64,000 nucleotides of DNA from Eustoma russellianum (taxonomy: Eukaryota > Streptophyta > Magnoliopsida > Gentianales > Gentianaceae). The notes beneath the pieces were generated by a model. The model had not been told where the DNA came from. It ran no database searches and worked only from the letters and a program-made list of their open reading frames with translations. Positions 11,228-22,712 of this stretch are shown piece after piece. Location: the NCBI GenBank assembly GCA_036186865.1, contig AP025066.1:10123999-10187998 (forward strand). Reading direction: 5' to 3'. Position numbers and translations under genes: made by a program. Every line of letters begins with the position of its first letter. The first letter of the stretch is position 1.

Positions 11228-14200
11228 TGTAGAGAAAAAGGGGTTTGAGTGATTTTCAAATACATGATTTAAATGTGCACAAAAACGAACATAGCATAAA
11301 CGTGCATGATATATATACATGTATGCATTGCTATTACTTGCCTTATTTAGCTTATATATAATGTTGCCGTACTAACGAGCCATGAAGCGTTAAAGCTTAC
11401 ATCATATGGCAAACATTTGTTGTGTTTATACTATTTTCAGGTGCCACCATTAATGAACTAAACTAGTTCATTAAGTGAAGTACTTAGTTTATTAAACTAA
11501 GTAGTTCATTAAAGGAAGCCACATTTGGAAAGGCACAAAGGCAACAAAGCTAAGGAAGGAAAGTTTTCTCCTCCTCCCCATCTTAATTATACACGCAATA
11601 TACATATATATTACATCTATTTTCAGATTTTTTTTAAAAGGCACATACACATGTATTCCAACGTACTACCGACACGACGTTATATATTTTACGTACGTAC
11701 GTTAACGTCACACCACTATACTTAACTCATATTTATGAGTATATTCAGGTCTTATATCATATGATATAAGATATGGTGATGACAAATCAAATACGACACG
11801 ATAAATGGTTCTAAACCGAAATTTGTCGTATCGGGCGAATACCGAAACTTCGCCAACGTGTCACGTACTTGCCATAAATAAATGGCCAGCCCCTATGCTT
11901 CAAAAATCAAAATTTTCGTGGGTTACATGAAATATTCAGCCAAAATACTTTTCATGTTGGCACACACAAATCACCTCACATTAAGGCCAAAATGTGAAGA
12001 TTCCAAGTTTAATTTTTCACATGTAAATGGTACCACTTTAGACCAGCCAAGTGCTGAGATTTAAAGTATATATTATATATATTATGTATAACATAATATA
12101 TATAACATGTGCAAAAGTTGGAATTTAAATTAGAGAAAAATCGGGTAATCGATAAATATCGAAAATTTGGTTTTCTAAGCACATAACACATGAACGTTTT
12201 TGGTACATCATGTGACACGTATCTAGACACTTTTTACATATGATATACATCTTAAGGTTGTTCTAGAAATTAAATTAAGTGCTGATTGGAATATAACATG
12301 TGGTGTATTATTAAATGTGCAGTATTTTACAAAGTTAGCAACAATAATTTCAGCACATGCACATACACATTCCAACGTCTACATCAGCTGAGATGGAGCT
12401 TATTTGGAGCCTTGTTGGCATATTGATTGCCAGGATCAATCATACAATGTTGGTGAATTGACGAGAGAAGCTACAAATGGTAAGAATTCAAAATATATCT
12501 CTCTTATATCACATGCTGAAATTTCAGCATGCTACAAACAAGCTGGCCGATTTTGTCACTTAATATGATATTATTTGTCATCTTTCATTATGTGATTGAT
12601 GGAAGAAGAAATGGAAATGTTTTGAATATTATTTGAATTAATAAAGTGTGATATTTTTATATCACACATGCTGAAAATTTTTCAGCATGTGTGAAGACAT
12701 GTGGCCGAATTTGTAAGCTTGGATTGTGTCCAGTTCATTTCTCATGTGATAGAAATACTTACCATAACTTGGTGATTCATTTTATAAAGAAAAAAATCAA
12801 AGAATATTGGTATTATTTTGAATAAATTGAATGGTGCACATGCTGAAAATCAGCATGGCAATGAGACTAGTTGGCCGATTTTTTCATTAAGATTGGAAGG
12901 ATTTTTATCTTGCAATTTATGTGACATATATTATGATTTATGGAAGTTATTTTGTGATGATTTTTGGCACATGTTTAAGTGAAATTCTCAGATTTTTCCA
13001 AGTCATCAATGATGACAACATTCATCCAATGAGAAGGTGCTAAGTAAGCGAAGACTAAATGATCATCCAATAAGAAGATGCCAAGTAATCAAGACATTGT
13101 CACAATGATGTCTTACACTCTCTCAAGGACTTAAAAGATAATTTTCAAGAGGGGGAGACACTCCAAGGGGAACGGCTGGACATGTTAAAAAGAAAGAGAA
13201 GAGAGAAAACAAAATAAGGCCAAGCATTGCAAAATCAAAGTGATCAAAAACCTAGTTCTTCTTCTTTTACATTCTCTCTTCTTTCTTTCTTCTTGTAAGC
13301 CTATTGTTTTCATATCTTTCAATCTTGAATAGGCTTGAGATAAACCACCATTCATATATCTTTGTAAAAGATTGATCAAGGTGTTGATCAATCTTCACTC
13401 TAGCAAGGTGGTGGTGTTCGTACGAATTGTACTTACAATACAAGGTTTGTAAAGGGTTGGAGTTAGGTGTAACTCTATCAACTCGCGGTAAGGTGTACTG
13501 CGTGTGTGTGATTAGTGTGAACCAAGGAAGGTGTTCCTTGAAGACTGGAGTAGGTTGTTTATAACCGAACAGTATAAAATTCTTGGTGCCATTTACATTC
13601 TGCATTTACTTTTCAGTTACTGCACTGATTATCCTTCTTGTTCGCATTCGTAAAAATAGTTAACGAATTTCAAAAATCACGAAAATTTTCAGAAACATAC
13701 TCACATTCTAGGGTTAATTTGGCATAAGTTTCAACCCTTTTGGATAAGTATAAGTCGATCAAACATCAAAAGTTCTGAGACTAGTGCAGTCTGATTTTCA
13801 GACTTGCAAAGGTTGAGACTTTGATTGTAGTTGACCTACTTTCCAAAAGAATTTTGCAAAACTGTTTCAACCTTTTTAAATACAGTATATAAGGAGGTAT
13901 TGGTCAAAGTTTCAGAGCATTTGGACGTTCACACAAATAGGAATAAATTGTTCAAAACCATCTACCATTTCTGGCAGATTCGAGCAATCTGAGTATCAAC
14001 GGTTTTTGAAGGGGTTAAAGGTTGAATTTTGATTTGAAATTTTTAGGGAACCCTCATAACATCTGAGGCTAAGTTATCTCAAAATTCATAATTTTTGGAG
14101 ACCTCTAACTAGATTTAAAAATGTTTTAAAACTGGTCCTGAAAACAGAATCTGTTTTCAGAAGTTGAATTGTTCAAGTTTAAAGAAATTTTAAAAACCAC

Positions 14201-14259
14201 ACTTTCCGCACCATCTATTCAACCCCCCCCCCTTCTAGTGGTGCCTTGCAGATCCTACA
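11228..14259 (+). repeat. LTR 3 of the Gag-only tandem element
   Basis: 3032 bp, TGTAGAG start and CCTACA end, followed by CAAGG (14260-14264), which matches the duplication left of LTR 1. It carries the same hairpin modules and a longer C run near 14223-14232. A polypurine cluster lies just upstream. Confidence 0.9.
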
Positions 14260-14552
14260 CAAGGATCATAAGTAAAAGAGACAAAAATAAAGCTAACACA
14301 CACACGCATACGCAAGGTACCCAAAAGGTGCAAAATAATTTTGTTTAGTGAAAGCTTGGCATACACCTATCTAAGTTGCTCTCTTTGATCTTTATTAACC
14401 TCAGGTTGGTCAAGAAACAAGGTGGTAAGAGAGTGGAAAGAAAAATTAGAGGCATTTGCAATTACTTTGTTTTCACTAATAGCTCACTTTGCTTGTTATG
14501 TGTTTGTTATTCATTTCTTTGTTTTCTATTTTTCTTTCGTATTTTAGGTATA

Positions 14553-15760
14553 AAATGGAGTCTAACTCCCAAAGTTAAGCTAGCGAATCAAAAGAGGTTG
14601 AAAGGCATGATCCTTCAATGCAACAGATTACTTAATTGCTAAGAACCATCTTGAACAACCAAAGCATGTATCGAGCTGAGTTAGATGATTTGAACCAAAG
14701 ACTAGACAAAGGAGAAGGCCATGAAAAAGTAGAACAGCCCCTACAAATCAAACAAAAAGACCTAACCAAGAAGAATTTGAGGGGCAAATTCAACGGCAAC
14801 CCACCATTGAACCAAGAAGGTTTGTACTTCAACAAGCCCCAAGAAGGAATCCACCATGAAAGTATAATGATGATCACAACCCATCTGAATAGGATGAGAG
14901 CGCATTTGGTGATTTTCGACCCCGTGGTTATCATAGACGTCAAAATCCCCTTTATCCCCAAGATAAAGATTTCTTAAAAACTAAAATAAGCATTCCAACG
15001 TTTTATGATAAAAGTAACGCGGACGAGTACTTAGAATGAGAAACTAAAGTGGATTTAATCTTTTCTTGTACAAACTATAGTGAGTTGCAAAAGGTGAGGT
15101 ACGCATCCATTGAGTTTTCAGGATATGGACTAAACTGGTGGACTAATCTTCGTAGAAATACGACTAAAACAAGACAATCACAAGTCCTAACCTAGGAGGA
15201 AATAAAATATGAGTTGAGACATGGGTTCATTCCTAACAACTATCAAAGTTCCATTTTCACAACTTTGCATAACCTAAGACAAGGAACTAAGAGTGTGGAT
15301 GAATACTGTAAGGAACTAAAGATTTTGTTGAAAATATCTAACTTGCAGGAACCTAAGGAATCAACCAAAGCATGTTGTCTACATGGTTTGGATAGAGAAA
15401 TAGCCCAAACGGTTGAACTCCAACCCTATCTTAACTTGACATTCATGGTGCATATGGCTGAGAAGATTGAACAACTTAAGGTACGTAGTTCTTACAATTT
15501 CAATTCTTGTTTTCGTACTAATCAATCTTCTTCTTCAAGGTTTCAAGCAGGTCTACAGGTGTTGGAAGCTCTAGGTCTTCAGGAGGCCAAAGCCGTGACC
15601 ATTCTGGGCCACAAAAGAACAAAACATGATAGGATGAAAAGGCAAACAAAAAGCGTCTAAAGGGAATTCCTCTAACCCATCCAGTGGGTATAGAAATATT
15701 AAATGTTTTAAATTTCAAGGTCGTGGTCACATAGGAACAGAATGCCCTAATACTAAACCA
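14553..15760 (+). pseudogene. Gypsy Gag remnant
   Basis: Begins at ATGGAGTCTAAC and hits a stop after seven codons, then continues in several frames. The Gag core is readable at 15214-15660 (RHGFIPNNYQSSIF, TKSVDEYCKELKILL). Near 15705 the zinc knuckle reads CFKFQGRGHIGTEC, so the second cysteine of the CCHC set is lost. Upstream, 14376-14552 resembles the untranslated leader of such elements. It cannot make a working Gag. Confidence 0.75.
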
Positions 15761-15959
15761 GTTATGCTAATTGAAGAAACTAATGAATATGTGAATGAAT
15801 CTAAGCATGAAACTGAATCTGAGCATGACAATGAACTTGAACTTGAAGAAAACATAGGCTGAGAAGATAACTTTGATGCTAAAGAATTTTTTGTTGTTAG
15901 AAGGTCTTTGAATCATATCAGAAGATAGATGAACATGAACAACGTAGGAAGAAAAAATT

Positions 15960-18900
15960 TCTATATTCATTGCATGATAAATGGTAAAGTGTGCACTATG
16001 ATCATTGATTTTGGTTCTTGTGCAAATGTGGCTAATATTGAACTGGTTAGAAAATTGAACTTACTGATGACTAATCACCCCCCACCCCTATAAACTTGTG
16101 TGGCTAAACGATTGTGGTGAAGTTAGTGTAAGTAAACAAGTTATGATTTCTTTGAGCATTGGTAGTTATAAAGATGATATTCTATGTGACATTTTCCTAT
16201 TGTATGCTAGTCATATCTTACTTGGTAGACCATGGGAATTTGATAGACATGTGACTTATGATGGTTATTTGAACAAATATTCTTTCAAATTGAATGGTAA
16301 ACTATTTAAATTGCATGCACTTTCACCCCATAAGGTCCATGGAGATCAAAAGCATATCTCTAAGTCTAGGGCCGATCCTAAAGAAAAAGAAGCTGAGAAA
16401 AAGTTTTTGTATCGCATGAAATATGACGCTAAGATCCAAGAGAGTAAAAGAAGGGAAATAGTGCCCTTAGGTACGAAAGAAACTAGGAAGAAATATGGGT
16501 ATTTTTCAAAACAAAGAGAAGTGACACATACACTTCACAAGAACCAAACTGTTCTAAACCTTGTCTATAAAGAATGCCTCCTCTCTAGTGATGACTTACC
16601 CTCAACCTTACCTACCACCGTGGCATCCCTCATTCAGGAGTGTGATGTTCTATTCTTCAGAGGATAGAACACCACATAGAATTTGTCCCAGGAGCTTTCC
16701 TCACAAACATGCCTGCATATAGAGCCAATCCTTAAGAAACCAAAGAAATCCAAAGACAAGTTGAGGAACTCCTAGCTAGTGGAAAAATTCGAAAGAGTTT
16801 AAGCCCCTTTACTGTTCCTGTTATCCTAGTCCCTAAGAAAGATGTCACTTGGAGAATGTGCACTAACTGACGTGCCATAAACAAGATCACTGTGAAGTAT
16901 AGGTACCATGTACCTAGGCTGGATGATATGTTGGATATGCTGCATGATTCTAGGTATTTCACCAAAATTGATCTTAACATGGCTATTTCCAAGTGAGGAT
17001 AAAGGAGGGGATGAATGGAAGACAGAATTCAAGACCAAATTTGGGCTCTATGAGTGGTTAGTGATGCCCTTCGGCCTCACCAATGCCCCTAGTACCTTTA
17101 TGAGCTTAATAAATGAAGTCTTGAGATCATTCATTGGCAGATTTGTCATTGTATACTTTAATGACATCCTTATCTATTCCAAAACCATTGAGGATCACCT
17201 TGACCATCTTAGGGCCGTCTTTGAGAAGCTCAAACAAGAACAACTATATGCTAACCTCAAGAAGTGTTCTTTATGCTTAGAGAGAATTGTCTTCTTAGGC
17301 TTTGTAATCACGGTTGAAGGAATAGAGATGGATGAAGAGAAGGATAGGTCCATTGTTGAATGGCCTATCCCTAAGACGGTAGGAGAGGTGCGTAGTTTCC
17401 ATGGCCTTGCAAGCTTCTATAGGAGGTTTGTAAAATATTTTTATTCCATATCCGCACCCCTAAATGAAATTGTCAAAAAAGACGTGTCTTTTTAGTGGAA
17501 GGAGCCACAACAACAGGCATTTGATAAGCTTAAGAAAATGCTCCCACTACACTCATTCTTAGGTTACCTAGCTTTAATGAGACCTTTGAGATTGAGTGTG
17601 ATGCAAGTGAAGTGGATATTGCACTGTCTTGACCCAAGGAAAGAAACCCATAGCTTATTTCAGTGAGAAATTGAAAGGAGTCTCTTTAAATTACTCTACC
17701 TATGATAAGGGACTGTATGCCGTTGTGAGATCTCTATAAACTTGGCAACACTACCTCCAACCTAGAGAGTTTGTGATCCACACTGTCAATGAAAGTTTGA
17801 AGTACTTTAAAGGGCAAGGTAAGCTAAACAAGAGACATGCCAAGTGGGTGGAGTTTTGTTGAACAAATTATCATATGTGATTAAGTACAAATAAGGTAAG
17901 GATAACATAATTGCTGATGTCCTTTCTAGGAGGTATATATTAGTGACTAACTTATCATCCCAAATCCTAGGCTTTGACTCATTTAAGGAACTGTATGCTA
18001 ATGACCATGACTTTGGCAACATATTTGAAGTCAAGAGGCACCTTTTGAGAAGTTTTACATGCATGAGGGATTCCTTTTTAAGGAGCATAAGTTGTGTGTA
18101 CCCAAACATCCATGATGGAGATGTTGGTTAAGGAAATTTATGGGGGGTGGTTCATGGGACATTTTGGCGTCTTCAAGACCCTAGAAACCCTTAAGGAGCA
18201 CTTCTATTAGCCCCACATGCGTGTAGATGCATAGAAGTTGTGTGGTAGTTGCATTACTTGCAAGCAAGACAAATCCAAGTCCCAACCACATGGCCTTTAT
18301 ACACCCTTGCATGTCCCTGATTCACCCTGGATTGACCTCTCTATGGACTTTGTTCTAGGCATCCCTGGGTGTAGAAGTGGTAAGAATAGCATTTATGTTT
18401 TGTTTGATAGGTTTTCTAAGATGACACATTTCATTGCATGCAAGAAAGTAGATGATGCCACACATGTTGTTGATTTATTCTTCAAGAAAATTGTTAGATT
18501 GCATGGCATGCCACATAGTATTGTGAGTGATAGGGATACTAAAGTTTTGAGTCATTCTGGCGTGTTTTATGGGCTAAACTTGGTACTTAATTGTTATTTT
18601 CCACCACTGATCACCCACAAACTGGTGGCCAAATTAAGGTTGTCAATCGTACCCTCTCTCAACTTTTATGTGCCATTTTGAAAAAAACACCTCAAACATT
18701 GGGAAGATTGTTTACCATATATAGAGTTTTCATACAATAGAAGTGTTTCATCATGGTAACTTGCATAGTCCTTTTGAGATTGTGTATGGCTTTAACCCCT
18801 TATCCTTATTGATTTGATTCTCATTCCTGTGTATGAACATTCAAGTCTAGATGGTAAACGTAAGGCTGAAATGATAAAGCAATTGCATGACAAAGTAAAA

Positions 18901-19400
18901 AAGCTCAACTTGAGAAAAAAAATAAATCTTATGCAAGACGAGCCAATAAACATAGGAAACAAATTTCTTTTGAACCTGCTGATTTTGTTTGGTTACATTT
19001 GCGTAAAGAAAGATTACCTTAAAAAGGAAGTCTAAATTGTTCTCTCACGGAGATGGCCCATTCAGAGTCCTTCAACATATTGGTGAGAACGCTTATGTTC
19101 TTGATCTTCCGGACAGGTATGGTTCAATTTCCTCCACTTTTAATGTTGCTGACATTTATCCTTGCTTTCATGTCTTTGTTATGTGGGGAAAAAATTGCAT
19201 GCGAAAATCCAGGTCAAAAGGAGACAAAAGGAATGTTGCTGTTTTGGAGGACAAAGAGAATGTTCTTAAACATGAGGCAACAAAGGCATGTTCTAGAGAA
19301 TATTTGGGTTCACTTTTTGGCTTCAATGAAGTGAATCCTATGAACCTCAGGTTCATCTTGCACATGCCTCGAATTAAGATTTTGAAGCCAATATTATAAT
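15960..19400 (+). pseudogene. Gypsy Pol remnant (PR, RT, RNase H, INT)
   Basis: The protease active site reads IIDFGSC near 16000 in place of a D-S/T-G triad. The post-protease region (16098-16667) contains ASHILLGRPWEFDRH. The RT has a primer grip-like FGLTNAPSTFM, and the catalytic box reads YFNDILIYSK, so the first catalytic Asp of the pair is Asn. It ends with FHGLASFYRRFVK. RNase H (about 17500-17940) is full of stops. The integrase core is readable at 18238-18681 (MDFVLGIPGCRSG, SIVSDRDTK), and 19037-19140 gives the GPFRVLQHIGENAYVLDLP-type segment. Several TAG/TGA stops and frameshifts separate these pieces, so the gene is dead. Confidence 0.85.
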
Positions 19401-19796
19401 CATTTCAAGCTCCTTTGACAAGCCAAAGATAGCTCAAGTTTGAAGAAAAATTTGAATTCAAGCTTGAATTCAAATTCAAAGACAATTCAAATCCAAATTC
19501 AACCAACTTTTGAATTTCTAACTCCAAACATCTTCCAACTTCAAAATTCAGTGGCTCTCTAAAACACGGCTGGATTGAGGCTCAATGGATCACACAACAA
19601 ATGAAATTTGAAGACAAGATTTCAGCTTATCCAAGTTTCAAACATTATTTCAAATTCTAGTTTCTTTTCAACCAGATTTTTATTAGACATTTTGAGATGG
19701 AATCTGATACACCTAGGCGTCTCTTATGCAGATAATATCAGCATAAATAAAAAGCCAAAAAGCCCGTGTACTTGGTACCTTAATTTTGATGAATGA
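19150..19796 (+). repeat. Right arm of the inverted repeat (gypsy 3' end)
   Basis: Partner of 1-762 in the opposite orientation. Similarity runs from about CATGTCTTTGTTATG to GATGAATGA, with gaps. It covers the end of the integrase frame and an AT-rich tail. The two arms flank about 18.4 kb. Confidence 0.75.
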
Positions 19797-20753
19797 AAAT
19801 TCTGCTTTCTCTCCAAATTGTGTGAGATTTGTTTTCTTGATTCTACGCTAAAAATCAATGTTAATCATCTTCAAGGGTGAGCTTTTTGAAGATGTTTGCC
19901 ATAGCTACCGGTTCCGTGTAGGAGGGCCTCATTGGTTTTCCTATCAACAACCATTCGTTGGTTTTGGTGTTTGATCAATTCAGCCGAGTTATATACAAAG
20001 GAAGCAAGGAGAAATGATCTTTTTGTGCCAACTCCAATTGTGAAGGAAAACGTTGAAGGTGGATGAGTGGATCAGCCCCATGCTTGCATCAGTAGGCCAC
20101 AAGATTGACCCATACTTAGAAATTATCCATTAATTGTAAGCGTGGATCCATGTTGAACCACATTATGGAACTTTACGGTCGATTGCAAAAGGCGCCCCTC
20201 CTGTTGAGAAGATTAGTTTTGGAATTCGGTATGTGGAAGCAAAACTTACATAAGAGGTGCTCTTTTAGCTTGAGGATGAATGCATACGACCCCAGGAAAT
20301 CATGTACGGGCGCATAAAAAAGAAATGTATTAGAATAGCATATGTAGAAGGTATTACAAATTTGTGTGGATAAGGATGCGGTGACAAGAGTAAGGTCAGC
20401 AGGAAGACTCACCAAAGACTCCTCAAATCATGGGTATGTTCACATAAAAAATAAAACGTGAAACACAAGCACACAAAAGAAAAAGGAAACAAAAAGGAAA
20501 ACCCCTGAAGATAGAAGGGGGGAGAATAGAGAAGAAAGAAAAAAGGGAACGAACACAAGAAAGGAACCAAATGATCTATTCTTACTATATCAAAAAGAAA
20601 TGAAAAACAGTTATTTGGTATGAGAATGTCACACGCCAAAGGAAAAGCATGTAATTTAAAGCAATAAAATCAATTCAATTTACATGGCTAGTTGAAAACT
20701 TCCCTTCTTGCCTTTCTCCCGTTAGGAGATTATTGTGCGTTGCCGTGTAATAG
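19797..20753. other. Intergenic or intronic sequence, nothing recognised
   Basis: No supported coding frame, LTR end or RNA. Short open stretches here are not conserved in any family I recognise. The last part ends in a plausible splice acceptor (AATAG at 20749-20753) for the exon that follows. Confidence 0.5.
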
Positions 20754-20859
20754 GACAGAAACAGAATATGTGAGTCAGATGCTAACAAAGATCAAACGAC
20801 TTACCCAGCATCATGCCTGTCATGTGTGGTTTGTTGCTTATCCTAGCACGCCTGGATAG
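20754..20859 (+). pseudogene. TWINKLE-like organellar primase-helicase, exon fragment 1
   Basis: After a likely AG acceptor the frame reads TETEYVSQMLTKIKRLTQHH then ACHVWFVAYP. I recognise this as the late RecA-type helicase part of plant TWINKLE, a dual-targeted primase-helicase for mitochondrial and plastid DNA replication. The family continues with PRQLHNW, but here about 13 bases after CCTAG bring in a stop (TAG 20857-20859). The donor site is unclear; GTAAC at about 20870 is a candidate. Earlier exons are not found upstream. The matching downstream exon is at 27689. A broken gene fragment is more likely than a working gene. Confidence 0.7.
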
Positions 20860-21935
20860 GCAACAAATGTAACTCTTTCATTTTCTAGACTTTGAATTTT
20901 TTTTTTTGAATTTACAATATACATATAGAAAAAGAAAAAGTAATGGACTTCCGATATCAAAGTCTTTTTTTGGTGTTGGGGGGTGAGAGTGTGGGAGTGA
21001 GTTTGGGTCGGGATGCATGCTCTGCCATATTGGCACATACTTTTTGGGATTTTATTCCCTTCAGAAGCCTCCTTCCTAACATTTCTTCTATAGTTCTCTT
21101 ATGAAACAGAGGAGGAGGATAAGGAGAATGAGAGAGAGAAATACAAGAAGTGGTAACTTCCTTGGCTGCTTATGTGAGTGTGAGGTTTTATTTTTCATGG
21201 TGGCGACTATATTTACATGAATTGCCTATGCGCTATGGTCTGCTATAGCTTACCGAAGTGTTGTTACATGTGAAAGTGTTATGCAACGGTTTAATTCCTC
21301 TTGTGGTTGGCTGTAATCCTTCGTTTTTTTATGTGATGAACTTAGGCATCAAGGTTATGCGTAGTGAGATCAATATTTGTGTAAAAAAATTTTAGATACG
21401 TGAAGGCTGTTGGTAAAATAACTACCACTTGGTTCTGCGAATTGTCGGTTTCTGCTTTCCTTTTCTATGTTTTGAAGCCACAAAGCACAATCGTTTGCTC
21501 TCATTTTAAGAACCTTAAGAGAGCAGTTATCAACGTACTTCTTCCAAGTTATTGCCTTGGCTTTTGTTACTTCTTTCGGTCATATGTTTTCTCTAGCCTT
21601 TCGTAGGAGTAGTTTTTATCTTTTTAGATCCCTGCTTTTTCAGAGACTTGGAAGGAATATGAGATGAGTAAGGCAAGAGAGGGGTGGTATTAAGGTGAGG
21701 GATTTGGGAATATACATTTGCAAGGGAGGAGATAGCTGGGAATATTAATGTTAAGATTATTCTTGTTATGTATGCTCTTGCTGTAGATACTTCTTGTGCT
21801 CTTATCATCGTCAAATGGTACTTTAGGTGTGCTAAACTCTTTCAATGTGGAAATTTAATGATTTAGACTATTGCTATGTGTAGCTGAAAATATAAATTTT
21901 GCTTTTAATGCGGAAATTTAATGATCTAGACTATT
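20860..21935 (+). other. Remainder of the TWINKLE-like intron left of the copia insertion
   Basis: Non-coding, AT-rich sequence with no recognisable RNA or element end. It joins in sequence to 27549-27688 once the copia element is removed, giving an ancestral intron of about 1.2 kb. Confidence 0.5.
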
Positions 21936-21940
21936 GCTAT

Positions 21941-22678
21941 TGTTGTGGTATTGTGAGTCCAGCCCATTTATTCCTATCATTTACTTTGTGAAGACCAAAT
22001 AATTTGGGCATTAGGGTACATCTCTTAGAAGTCCTGTAAGGGGGTGTTTTGAAGTCTGAAGTCGACTGGACAGAGGGAGTGGGGAAACACACGAGAAAAA
22101 CAGAGAAAAAGAGAGAGAGGCAGGTTTTCGCATATTGCAGTTTTTCTGGGCAGCCTCCGCTTCTTTGACGATCTCCGGAGATCCAACCGTTGCATTTTGC
22201 TGAAATTTGGACAGCTTCTTTGAAACACACAGGGCTATATTCTGACTGTTCAGAATTTTAATCCGAGCTTTGGATCGTTCGTAATCGCTGCTGGGGTCAG
22301 CTGCAATTTTGGTGACATTTCTGCATTTTTTGTTCTCTCTCAATTGTTGTCTCTTATGTATGTTATTGTTGGTGGGCTGTAACATCCTTCTAGACTGATT
22401 TGGGTGTTTTTACCCTCAATTTGCATAATAAGAGAAGAAGAAGGGTGGACTCCTTACAAGTCCCGTGGTTTTTTATCCTTCACATTGAAGGGGTTTTTCC
22501 ACGTATAAATCTCTTGTGTTATTTGAAGCTTTATCTTTGATAATTTGCTTGTGGTTTTGATGTGAGATTGATCTTTGCTTGGTGAATCAATTGTGGTGGA
22601 TTGTTTAAGCATTTTGGTTGGTTGTCTTGAAGTTTATCCTTGTAGGTGTTGTATCCTACTTGTTGTTTCTCCCCTACA
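21941..22678 (+). repeat. 5' LTR of the intronic copia element
   Basis: 738 bp, starts TGTTGTGG, ends CCCTACA, preceded by GCTAT. Confidence 0.93.
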
Positions 22679-22680
22679 AC

Positions 22681-22692
22681 TGGTATCAGAGC
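22681..22692 (+). other. Primer binding site of the intronic copia element
   Basis: TGGTATCAGAGC, initiator Met-tRNA complement, two bases after the 5' LTR. Confidence 0.92.
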
Positions 22693-22712
22693 ATTTTGGT
22701 TAAACCGTAGAT

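Larger units (their letters stand above)
763..14259 (+). mobile_element. Gag-only (TR-GAG-like) Sirevirus-type copia element in tandem LTR-gag-LTR-gag-LTR form
   Basis: Three LTRs of about 3.03 kb (763-3794, 5997-9033, 11228-14259) alternate with two internal regions of about 2.2 kb. Each LTR starts TGTAGAG and ends TCCTACA. Each internal region begins with a Met-tRNA primer site and ends with an AAAAGGGGGAGAT polypurine tract. The internal regions code only for a Gag with a coiled-coil tail; protease, integrase, reverse transcriptase and RNase H are absent. The array is bordered by CAAGG at 758-762 and 14260-14264, and no duplication is seen at the inner joints. This fits one insertion followed by unequal LTR-LTR recombination. 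Mobility would need pol proteins in trans. Confidence 0.9.
14265..19400 (+). mobile_element. Decayed Ty3/gypsy element, internal region
   Basis: Domains run in gypsy order: Gag, zinc knuckle remnant, protease, reverse transcriptase, RNase H, integrase and a GPF/Y-like C-terminal part. All frames are broken by stops and indels. I see no LTR pair: sequence left of 14553 does not match sequence right of 19400. Wording of the RT and integrase suggests a plant chromovirus (Reina-like is a guess), but no chromodomain is readable. The left end abuts the target duplication of the tandem element, which interrupted this locus. Confidence 0.8.

Noticed and set aside
19800..20640. Possible upstream exons of the TWINKLE-like gene
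   Set aside because: None of the frames gives recognisable helicase or primase sequence, so the fragment is taken to start at 20754.
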